A stretch of 57,876 bases of DNA from positions 1 to 57,876 of the forward strand of contig CALMKX010000094.1 of the NCBI GenBank assembly GCA_937867335.1, written 5' to 3'. Position numbers and translations under genes: made by a program. Below, piece by piece: positions 1 to 6,270 of this stretch. The notes under the pieces were generated by a model that did no database searches, was not told the DNA's origin, and saw only the letters and a program-made list of their open reading frames with translations. The stretch comes from an uncultured Acidobacteriota bacterium (GTDB lineage Bacteria > Acidobacteriota > Thermoanaerobaculia > Multivoradales > SZUA-115). How positions within the stretch are numbered: the first letter of the stretch is position 1; every line of letters begins with the position of its first letter.

Positions 1-278
1 GGCCAGCCGTCGACGATCTTCTGGATCACCGCGTCGGGCTCCCAGCGGATGCGGTCGACGACCGTCCGGCCGCCCGCGCGCTCGATCGCCGCCACCATCT
101 CGGCGACGCTGTAGGTGGTGCCCGGCAGGTTGATGTGCCGCGTCGTGCCGAGCAGCTCGCTGGGCAGTTCGATGGCCTGGACGAAGGCGTCGACCACGCG
201 GCGCGGCGAGAGCAGGTACATGCCTGTCTCACGGGTGACCGGGCAGACCGCCTCCTGCCCGGCGAGCGGCTCGCCCCG
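1..278 (-). CDS. NAD-dependent epimerase/dehydratase, D-erythronate dehydrogenase-like (fragment, both ends missing)
   Basis: The minus strand encodes about 90 residues that match the C-terminal third of D-erythronate dehydrogenase-type SDR enzymes: EPLAGQEAVCPV, a LLSPRRVVDAF stretch, INLPGTTYSVAEMVAAIERAG, then IRWEPD and IVDGW running off the window. The family is NAD-dependent and cytosolic, and oxidises sugar acids. The Rossmann half with TGxxGxxG and the YxxxK site is absent. The natural 3' end lies beyond base 1. On the 5' side the family resemblance stops near base 278, where the same strand becomes the Pro/Ala-rich complement of the next gene with no start codon context. About 200 N-terminal residues are therefore missing, by rearrangement or by an assembly junction. 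Family assignment is fairly safe; substrate is not. Confidence 0.6.
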
Positions 279-400
279 CGCCGGTAGTGGAGGAGGAGCC
301 GGCGCCGGAGCCTCGCCCGGCCCGACGGCCTCCGCGGCCCCTCTACGAGGAGGACTACCCGGCCCTGACGCTACCGCCGCCCCGGGAGCTGGTTTTGGCG

Positions 401-1180
401 ATGGCGCCGGAGCGCTCGAGTTCGATCGAGGAGCGCAAGATCGCGCTCTTCTGCGACCTCGAGAACATCGCGCTCGGAGTGCGGGACTCTTCGGAGGTGA
501 AGAAGTTCGACATCGGGCTGGTGCTCGAGCGGCTGCTGGAAAAAGGCAAGATCATCGTCAAGAAGGCCTATTGCGACTGGGAGCGCTACAGCGAGTTCAA
601 GCGGCCTTTCCACGAGGCGGCGATCGAGTTGATCGATATCCCGCAGAAGTACTATTCAGGAAAGAACAGCGCCGACATCAAAATGGTGGTGGACGCCATG
701 GACCTGTGCTACTCCAAGGAGCACTTGGACACGTTCGTGGTGATGTCGGGGGATAGCGATTTCTCGCCTCTGGTCTCGAAGCTGAAAGAGAACAACAAGT
801 ACGTGATCGGCGTGGGAGTGAAGGGCTCGTCGGCGAATCTCTTGATCTCGAACTGCGACGAGTTCATCTTCTACGAGGATGTCTGGCGGGATCAGCAGAA
901 GCTGCCGCAGCTGGATGGCCTGGGCAAGAAGCACGCCGAGGCATTCAGCCTGATGATCGATGCGATGCAGGCACTGATCCGCGAGAACAAGGACGTGCTC
1001 TGGGGCTCGATGATCAAGCAGACGATGCAGCGCAAGAAGCCCTCGTTCAACGAAGGCTACTACGGCTACTCGACGTTCTCCGAGCTGCTCGAGGATGCCG
1101 AGAAGAAGAACATCATCCGCTTGAAGAAGGACCAGCGCTCCGGTTCGTACATCGTCACCGGCTTCGCCGGCCGGCGGTAG
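401..1180 (+). CDS. NYN domain RNase-like protein with C-terminal OST-HTH/LOTUS domain
   Basis: The protein has 259 residues from ATG 401. The N-terminal half is a NYN (PIN-like) nuclease domain, with acidic residues in ALFCDLENIAL, SADIKMVVDAMDL and SGDSDFSPLVSKL in the expected places for metal-dependent RNA cleavage. The C-terminal 75 residues (FSLMIDAMQALI to GSYIVTGF) look like an OST-HTH/LOTUS winged helix, with the typical KKPSFNEGYYGYSTFSELL core. NYN-LOTUS proteins are thought to act on RNA, but their bacterial targets are poorly defined. The frame stays open upstream to GTG 287 through a Pro-rich stretch. ATG 401 was preferred because the domain starts just after it, although its GGGAG (384-388) is 12 bases away. 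If the suspected junction near 280 is real, the true 5' end could be lost. Confidence 0.8.
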   Translation: MAPERSSSIEERKIALFCDLENIALGVRDSSEVKKFDIGLVLERLLEKGKIIVKKAYCDWERYSEFKRPFHEAAIELIDIPQKYYSGKNSADIKMVVDAMDLCYSKEHLDTFVVMSGDSDFSPLVSKLKENNKYVIGVGVKGSSANLLISNCDEFIFYEDVWRDQQKLPQLDGLGKKHAEAFSLMIDAMQALIRENKDVLWGSMIKQTMQRKKPSFNEGYYGYSTFSELLEDAEKKNIIRLKKDQRSGSYIVTGFAGRR

Positions 1181-1193
1181 CTCGCCTTTCGGA

Positions 1194-1220
1194 CCGCGAG
1201 CCCGGGTCTCGGGCTCGCGG
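1194..1220 (+). terminator. Terminator-like hairpin after the NYN gene
   Basis: A perfect 11-bp inverted repeat (CCGCGAGCCCG / CGGGCTCGCGG) with a 5-base loop starts 14 bases after the NYN stop. It has no U-tract, so it may be a weak or Rho-assisted terminator. Confidence 0.5.
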
Positions 1221-1298
1221 CGCTCCCCCCAAGAACGCAGAGAACGGGTGGCCTGCGGCCGTTCGAGGTCCGGGCTCGCCCCGGCCCTCGGCCCCGGG

Positions 1299-1327
1299 TT
1301 GACGGGTGTAGATTTGTCAATCACAAT
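1299..1327 (+). promoter_or_regulatory. Candidate sigma-70 promoter of the RES toxin operon
   Basis: TTGACG (1299-1304), a 17-base spacer and CACAAT (1322-1327) lie in a locally AT-rich patch of an otherwise very GC-rich intergenic region. Transcription would start near 1334 and give a leader of about 66 bases before ATG 1400. Confidence 0.4.
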
Positions 1328-1399
1328 ATGCAAACGTCAGTTTCTGTCTTTCGCACAGGGCTCCGGGAAGAGCTTGCATCTGCGAAAGGAGCAGGGCCT

Positions 1400-2944
1400 A
1401 TGGAAGTCAACGATGTCGGGGCCGGGCAGAAACCCGACCCCAGCCCGCCTCCGCCTGTGGAGGGGGGAGCCCCGCCGGGGGCGGAGGCCGCCGGCGGGGA
1501 CCGAGGAACTGGCGGTGGCACTGGGCCGGTTTCCGGCTCGCCGCAGCAAGGTCGCGATGAGTTCACCCAGGATCCGACGTTCGCCGTCGTAGGAGGGCGC
1601 AGCGGCGCCGCTGGCCGCAACCTCTTCGTGGAGACGCAGACCCAACGCGCCTACCAGATGGGCCTTGCCACTCCACCCACCGGCTACAACTCGGACGTCT
1701 TCCGTGCCGTTCCCACCTCTCGCTACCCGACCTACGCCGACTTCACCTGGTCGAGCCCCGGGCGCTACAACGCGCCGGGGCAGTCCACGATCTATGCCTC
1801 GGAGAGTTACCGCGGCGTGGCGGTAGAGGCCAACAACTACAGCGGCCTCGCCGGCCAGAGTGTGGTCAAGAGCCAGTTCACCGGGCCGGTGGTGGATGCC
1901 ACCAGGGTGCCGGGCCTGACCGCCGGAGCGCTCACCGAGCCCTACGGCTCGAAGGGCAGCCACGAGACGCTGCTGACCCGGGTGACCGGGGAGGACCCCT
2001 ACGCCTTGCCTCGCGCTTTCGGCAACGGGGCGCGGGATCAAGGTGCGGCGGGAGTGCGGGTACCGGCCAACGGCGGGGCGGTGACGCATCTCAACGTCTT
2101 CCCGGAAAACGCCCGCAATCTGCCGTCGGATCTGATGTACGTGGGGCACCAGAACGTGAATACCGCTGGCAACCCGGGCGGAATGCTCTACGACCCCCGG
2201 GTGAAGCTGCCGCCGGACGGCTCGACGCCCAACCGCAACCTGGGCAACCCCACGGCGGCGGCGATCGACGCCGAGGCTCATGGCCGGGCGGGCTCCGTGC
2301 GCTACGGCATGGCCGGAGCGGCGGGGCTGTCGATCGTCCAGAGCCTGGCCAACGACGGGCGGATCACCGGCGACGAGCTGGTGTCCGCCGGCGTCAACAC
2401 CACCTTGGGTGGCATCACCGCCCACGCCAACGACGTCCTGGCGCCACGGCTGGGCACCTTCAGGGCCGGCGCGTTGGTCGACGGCGTGGTTTCCGCCGGC
2501 ACCTCGCTGTGGCAGAACGGCAACCGCTTCGAGCGGGGCGAGATCACTGCCGGCCAGGCCACCGCCGACGTGGTGGTGGACACCGGCGTCGGCATCTCGG
2601 CCGGCCTCACGGGCATGGCCGCAGGAGCCGCGGTGGGCAGCGTGGTGCCGGTGGTCGGCACGGCTGCGGGTGCGGTGATCGGCTTCACAGCCGGGGTGAT
2701 CGCCAGCTCGCTCACGGCTTCGGCCATCGAAGGCAGCGGCCTCGGCGGCTGGGCTCGAGAGGGCCTGGGCAACTTCCTCGACAACAACTTCAGCAGGCCG
2801 CTCGGCGATGCCTGGAGCACCATCTCGGGAGCCCAGAACCATGTCGAGAGAGCCGCGAGCGATGCTTGGAGCGCGGTGAGCTCCACGGCTTCGAACGTGG
2901 CCGGCAACGTCGGCGGCTGGGTGAGGGGGCTTTTCGGGCAATGA
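1400..2944 (+). CDS. RES-domain protein with C-terminal glycine-zipper membrane segment; putative secreted NAD-degrading toxin
   Basis: The protein has 514 residues. ATG 1400 was chosen because AAAGGAG (1385-1391) sits 8 bases upstream; an in-frame ATG at 1328 lacks a ribosome site. Residues 1-60 are Pro/Gly-rich and probably disordered. Residues about 100-240 resemble the RES domain: VFRAV, GRYNAPGQ (R122, Y123), IYASES (Y132), VAVEANN (E143), and a late GVRVPANGG followed by HLNVF, recalling VPAAGG in MbcT. RES proteins such as MbcT degrade NAD+. Residues 295-445 are Ala/Gly-rich with a long hydrophobic glycine zipper (SVVPVVGTAAGAVIG), as in effectors that insert into membranes. The C-terminus is amphipathic. 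No signal peptide is visible. The stop overlaps the start of the next gene, so the two are translationally coupled. Toxicity and secretion are inferred. Confidence 0.65.
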   Translation: MEVNDVGAGQKPDPSPPPPVEGGAPPGAEAAGGDRGTGGGTGPVSGSPQQGRDEFTQDPTFAVVGGRSGAAGRNLFVETQTQRAYQMGLATPPTGYNSDVFRAVPTSRYPTYADFTWSSPGRYNAPGQSTIYASESYRGVAVEANNYSGLAGQSVVKSQFTGPVVDATRVPGLTAGALTEPYGSKGSHETLLTRVTGEDPYALPRAFGNGARDQGAAGVRVPANGGAVTHLNVFPENARNLPSDLMYVGHQNVNTAGNPGGMLYDPRVKLPPDGSTPNRNLGNPTAAAIDAEAHGRAGSVRYGMAGAAGLSIVQSLANDGRITGDELVSAGVNTTLGGITAHANDVLAPRLGTFRAGALVDGVVSAGTSLWQNGNRFERGEITAGQATADVVVDTGVGISAGLTGMAAGAAVGSVVPVVGTAAGAVIGFTAGVIASSLTASAIEGSGLGGWAREGLGNFLDNNFSRPLGDAWSTISGAQNHVERAASDAWSAVSSTASNVAGNVGGWVRGLFGQ

Positions 2945-3426
2945 GTGAATCCCCAGGCCGGCCTTGGCCCCGCGTGGGCAGTGTGGAGCAGCTTCTAGCC
3001 CAGCTCGAGAAAGAGGGGATTCCCTATCTCCGGCTGAGCTCGCAGGAGACGGTGAGCATCCCCACCCGCCTCGGCGACGAAGAAGGAGTCCTCCACATCC
3101 GCTGGCAGGGCGAGGCCGGTCTGGTGCAGTTCGTCCACCCAGTGCCGCTCGAGGTGCCCTTCGAGAGACGCGCCGAGATGCTCGAAGCGCTCAACCGCGT
3201 CAACCATCAGCTGGCGGTCCTCGGTTTTACCCTCAACCCCGACGATGGCTACTGCTCGTTCCGTACCCAGGCCTTTCTCGACCCGGAGGGTTGCCTTTTG
3301 GTGGGCCTGGTGGGTGCCCTGATCGCCACTTGCGCGCGCACGGTTCTCGAGTATCTTCCGGCTCTACGGGCGGTGGCCATACCGCCCCCAGTGGCCACCT
3401 ATCTGGTCTCGGGCTCGGTGGCCTGA
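2941..3426 (+). CDS. YbjN-domain (type III secretion chaperone-like fold) protein
   Basis: The protein has 161 residues; its ATG overlaps the RES gene stop (ATGA). The pattern VLHIRWQGEAGLVQFVH, then EVPFERRAEMLEALNRVNHQ, then GFTLNPDDGYCSFRTQAFL and a C-terminal helix with TVLEYLPALRAVAI is that of the YbjN family, which shares the fold of class I type III secretion chaperones. No signal peptide or membrane helix is seen. The tight coupling to the toxin-like gene suggests a dedicated cytosolic chaperone that holds or delivers that protein. An immunity role is the main alternative. The family call rests on pattern recognition and the role on context. Confidence 0.55.
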   Translation: MSESPGRPWPRVGSVEQLLAQLEKEGIPYLRLSSQETVSIPTRLGDEEGVLHIRWQGEAGLVQFVHPVPLEVPFERRAEMLEALNRVNHQLAVLGFTLNPDDGYCSFRTQAFLDPEGCLLVGLVGALIATCARTVLEYLPALRAVAIPPPVATYLVSGSVA

Positions 3427-3443
3427 GAGCCGGAGGGAGCTGC

Positions 3444-4004
3444 GTGGCTTTACCCGAGTCGATCCAGCTGGGGGATCTTCCTGAAGCCCTTGCCGGGTTC
3501 CTGCTGCGCCGCTTCCACCGGCCGGAGCTCGCCCGCCGCGCGGCTTTCGTGCCCCTGCCGGTGCTGGATTTCGAGAGCGCGGCGGCTCATAGCCATCTCT
3601 GGTCGAGAGCCGAGGGCACAAGCGACCCGACCCTCCGAGCTGCGGTCGAGTGGGAGCTCTCGGCGGGTGTGTTCGGGCCGGTGCCCGCTCTCGAGCGGCT
3701 GGAGGAGCCCTTCTTCCCGGCGCCGGGAACCGGCGGCGAGCTGCAGAGCCCCTATCCCGGCGTGCCGGACGACTACTACTGGCTGCTCTTCACGCTCCAC
3801 GACGGCGATCCCGGCCTAGCCCGTCTCGCCTTCGAGCGCCCCAGCCGTGCCTGTCGAGGCCTCTCGCTCGCGGAGCTCGCGCGCCGGGCGGGCGCCGCCC
3901 TGCCAGCCTGGTACGGCTGGTACCGAGCCACGGGTGGACCGCCCTGGAAGGCGCTCGGCTACGACCTGGCGATGCGCCGGGCGACCGGCCAGCAGTTCGA
4001 TTGA
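3444..4004 (+). CDS. Unknown protein, third gene of the RES module (possible immunity protein)
   Basis: The protein has 186 residues from GTG 3444, preceded by GGAGGGAG (3432-3439) and 17 bases after the YbjN-like stop. I recognise no family. It has no signal peptide or membrane helix. Notable stretches are LPEALAGFLLRRF near the N-terminus, an aromatic acidic segment PGVPDDYYWLLFTLHDGD near the middle, and WYGWYRATGGPPWKALGYDL close to the C-terminus. Genes in this position behind a toxin and its chaperone often encode cognate immunity proteins, which is the best guess here. An adaptor for a secretion apparatus is equally possible. The operon ends here and a hairpin follows. Confidence 0.5.
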   Translation: MALPESIQLGDLPEALAGFLLRRFHRPELARRAAFVPLPVLDFESAAAHSHLWSRAEGTSDPTLRAAVEWELSAGVFGPVPALERLEEPFFPAPGTGGELQSPYPGVPDDYYWLLFTLHDGDPGLARLAFERPSRACRGLSLAELARRAGAALPAWYGWYRATGGPPWKALGYDLAMRRATGQQFD

Positions 4005-4020
4005 GGCGAGGAGGGCCTAG

Positions 4021-4056
4021 AAAAAGCCCCGTGCCGTGGAGGGAGACGGCACGGGG
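4021..4056 (-). terminator. Intrinsic terminator oriented for the minus strand
   Basis: A perfect 11-bp stem (CCCCGTGCCGT / ACGGCACGGGG, 8-base loop) is flanked on its left by AAAAA. Read on the minus strand this is a hairpin followed by CTTTTT, a classic intrinsic terminator shape. No minus-strand gene lies just to its right. On the plus strand the hairpin could still end the RES operon, but without a U-tract. Confidence 0.55.
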
Positions 4057-4218
4057 GGAGGAGAAGGAGCTGAAGGAGATTATCGGGGCTGGTTTGAGAG
4101 CTCCGAGGGCGGGGTCAGCTCCCCAAGGGCCCGCCGTGAGTGATACAACACTCGACATCAGGGCAAGATTCCCGCCGTCCTCTGGTTTCTGAAAGCCAAA
4201 TTTAGAGGCGCCACAACG

Positions 4219-5199
4219 ATGCGGATCTTCTTGACGGGTGCAAGCGGCTATCTTGGGGGAGTTCTGGCGCGGTGCCTCAGCGAGGAAGGCCACGAGGTAC
4301 GTGCGCTGGTTCGTGCCGGCAGCCGCCGCGAGAACCTCGAGGCGCTGGGAGTCTCGCTTTTCACCGGCGACATCACGGATCGCTACTCGCTCCGCGAGGG
4401 CATGTCGGGAGCCGATTGGGTGATTCACTCGGCGGCTTTCGTTGCCATGGACGGCGACCTCGAGGCGATGAAGGCGGTGAACGTCGCCGGCTCGGACAAT
4501 GTCGCCTCTCTCGCCTTCAAGCTCGGCGTCGGCGGCCTGTTGTCGATCTCCTCGATCGCCGCCTTCGGGGGTAGCCCGGACGACGGCAGCCTCGCCGCCG
4601 AAGAGAGTCCGGTTCGCCAGCCCTTTCCCAGTCCTTACGGCGCCACCAAGCATGCCGGCCAGCGGGCGATCGAGGAATGGGCCAAGCGAGGGCTCGGCGT
4701 GGCCACCGTCTATCCCAGCCTGATCTACGGCCCCCCGGGCAAGAAGCTGGGCGCCAACGTGCTGCTGCGCAACATCCTCCTCGGCAGGATTCCGATGATC
4801 GTCGGCGCCGACCGCAAGACCAGCTGGATCCACATCGACGACGTGGTGACGGCGATCTCGGGGATTCTCACCGGGGCGCCGGCCGGTCGTTCCTACATCC
4901 TCGCGGGCGAGGTGATCTCCATCGGCGAGTTGATCGGCCTGGTCTGCCGCCTCGGCGGCGTTCGCCCGCCGGGGCTGCGGTTGCCGGTGGGTGCGGCGCA
5001 GCTTGCCTTGAAAGTCGCCGGGCCGATCTACCGCGCCCGAGGTCGGCGGCCGCCGTGGAGCCCGGGCGAAGTGGCCTCGCTCGCCCGGCACTGGGCTTTC
5101 GACGATCGCCGTGCCCGGCAGCAGCTCGCCTGGCAGCCGCGCCCGCTTGCCGAGGGCCTGCCGCCCACGATCGAGTACCTGCGAAGCCGTGCCGCCTGA
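4219..5199 (+). CDS. NAD-dependent epimerase/dehydratase (extended SDR family)
   Basis: The 326-residue cytosolic protein begins with the NAD(P)-binding TGASGYLGG motif (residues 6-14). It has the downstream ISSIAAFG serine segment and the catalytic YGATK tyrosine-lysine pair, then a C-terminal substrate domain ending in a REGL-like LAEGLPPTIEYL helix. The closest feel is the dihydroflavonol-4-reductase/3-beta-HSD-like branch that acts on sugars, sterols or small ketones; the substrate cannot be read from sequence. It stands alone between the RES module and a convergent membrane gene. There is no clear Shine-Dalgarno sequence before ATG 4219. Confidence 0.85.
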   Translation: MRIFLTGASGYLGGVLARCLSEEGHEVRALVRAGSRRENLEALGVSLFTGDITDRYSLREGMSGADWVIHSAAFVAMDGDLEAMKAVNVAGSDNVASLAFKLGVGGLLSISSIAAFGGSPDDGSLAAEESPVRQPFPSPYGATKHAGQRAIEEWAKRGLGVATVYPSLIYGPPGKKLGANVLLRNILLGRIPMIVGADRKTSWIHIDDVVTAISGILTGAPAGRSYILAGEVISIGELIGLVCRLGGVRPPGLRLPVGAAQLALKVAGPIYRARGRRPPWSPGEVASLARHWAFDDRRARQQLAWQPRPLAEGLPPTIEYLRSRAA

Positions 5200-5218
5200 A
5201 GCGCTCTACTTCGGCGGC
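5191..5218. terminator. Bidirectional hairpin between convergent genes
   Basis: GCCGCC-t-GAAG and CTTC-GGCGGC form a 10-bp stem with one bulge and a 7-base loop, spanning the stop codons of both convergent genes. Confidence 0.45.
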
Positions 5219-5754
5219 TGCTTGCGGTTGCCGTAGAGCTGGACCAGGAGACCGAGCGGCACCAGAAAGAAGAACAGCAGCACTTCGATGCCCTCGGATA
5301 GCTGCGTGGCGGAGAGGATCAAGAGCGCCCCGGCCACCGAGGAGACGGTGGCGAGAGCCCACTCGAAGAGAGCCATGGCAGCGAGAGCCCCCACCACACC
5401 GCCGATGGCGAACACCAGCCCGCCCGGGAGAGTGGAAGCGCTCGCCATGCTGGCGGAGAGCAGAGTCGCGAGCCAGCCACCCACCACGAAGGCGAGCAGG
5501 AACACCGCGAGCTTCTGGATGAACAGTGCGAGGCCCACGGCCACCAGGCCCGCGCCCAGCCCGACCACGAGCACCAGGAGCGGCGGCGCCCCTTCGAGCA
5601 AGCGGAAGGCCACCGAGACACCCAGGCCGAAGCCGACCACCGCCACAGCCAGCCACAGGATGCGGCGGCCGGCGAGTAGCAGGGCCACTCCGGCGGCGCC
5701 CAGGACCCAGGGTCCGAACGGGAGCTTGGCGGCCCAGGCCGTGAGCTCGTGCAC
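5206..5754 (-). CDS. Small polytopic inner-membrane protein, unknown function
   Basis: The protein has 182 residues and is almost entirely hydrophobic, with about six predicted membrane helices: VLGAAGVALLLAG, WLAVAVVGFGLGVS, LLVLVVGLGAGLVAVGLAL, FLLAFVVGGWLATLL, FAIGGVVGALAAMALF and VLLFFFLVPLGLLVQ. The glycine-patterned helices resemble the TMEM198/DUF4203-type membrane family. It starts with GTG 5754, 12 bases after the biotin-carrier stop, so it is probably co-transcribed with the carboxylase genes, but no functional link is evident. Charged residues are few and no catalytic motif is visible. Confidence 0.7.
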   Translation of the reverse strand: MHELTAWAAKLPFGPWVLGAAGVALLLAGRRILWLAVAVVGFGLGVSVAFRLLEGAPPLLVLVVGLGAGLVAVGLALFIQKLAVFLLAFVVGGWLATLLSASMASASTLPGGLVFAIGGVVGALAAMALFEWALATVSSVAGALLILSATQLSEGIEVLLFFFLVPLGLLVQLYGNRKQPPK

Positions 5755-5766
5755 GGCGGCAGCTCT

Positions 5767-6270
5767 CTACTCGATCTCGAAGAGCAGATCGCCGCCCTCG
5801 ACTGCCTCCCCCGGGGCGACGTGCACCTTCGCCACCACCCCGCCGCGCTCGCTCGCGATCTCGTTCTCCATCTTCATCGCCTCGAGCACCACCACGCCCT
5901 GGCCGGCTACCACCGTGGCTCCCACCTCCACCAGAACGGCCACCACGCGGCCGGGCATGTAGGCCCGCACCTGGCGCTTGCCGCCGTCGCCGCTGCCGCC
6001 GCGGCTCTTCTGGGCCAGATGAGTCAGCGGGTCCACCACCTCGGCTGCGGTCACGGTGCCGCCGGTCGAAACCCAGTAGCCGCCGTCGCGCCGAGGCCGC
6101 ACCACCACCTCATGCTGGACGCCGTCGGCCACCAGCGAGCGCACGCGGGCGCCGGCGGTCACGGCATCGAGGTGGTGCACCTGGCCGTCGAGCTCGAGCT
6201 CGTAGCCACGCTCGTTGCGGTGGATCTCCACCCGGCGATCCTGGCCGCCGACCTTGACGATCAGCTCCAT
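5767..6270 (-). CDS. Biotin/lipoyl-binding carrier subunit of an acyl-CoA carboxylase
   Basis: The protein has 167 residues. The C-terminal 75 residues form a biotinyl domain with the signature EAMKM, where K133 is the expected biotin attachment site, within a MPGRVV to LLFEIE hammerhead. The N-terminal 85 residues (starting MELIVKVGGQDRRVEIHRN) resemble the linker region found between the carboxylase and biotinyl parts of fused propionyl-CoA carboxylase alpha chains. Its start overlaps the accC stop by 10 bases, so the pair is effectively a split alpha subunit. The carboxyltransferase beta subunit is not in this window. Substrate could be acetyl-, propionyl- or another acyl-CoA. Confidence 0.88.
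   Translation of the reverse strand: MELIVKVGGQDRRVEIHRNERGYELELDGQVHHLDAVTAGARVRSLVADGVQHEVVVRPRRDGGYWVSTGGTVTAAEVVDPLTHLAQKSRGGSGDGGKRQVRAYMPGRVVAVLVEVGATVVAGQGVVVLEAMKMENEIASERGGVVAKVHVAPGEAVEGGDLLFEIE

Noticed and set aside
1328-1399. In-frame upstream ATG for the RES protein.
   Set aside because: No ribosome site, overlaps the predicted -10 region, and ATG 1400 has AAAGGAG at ideal distance.
1994-2100. Absence of the Ser in the late RES motif (VPANGG).
   Set aside because: The known NAD phosphorylase MbcT, as I recall it, has VPAAGG at this place, so the change is not evidence of inactivity.
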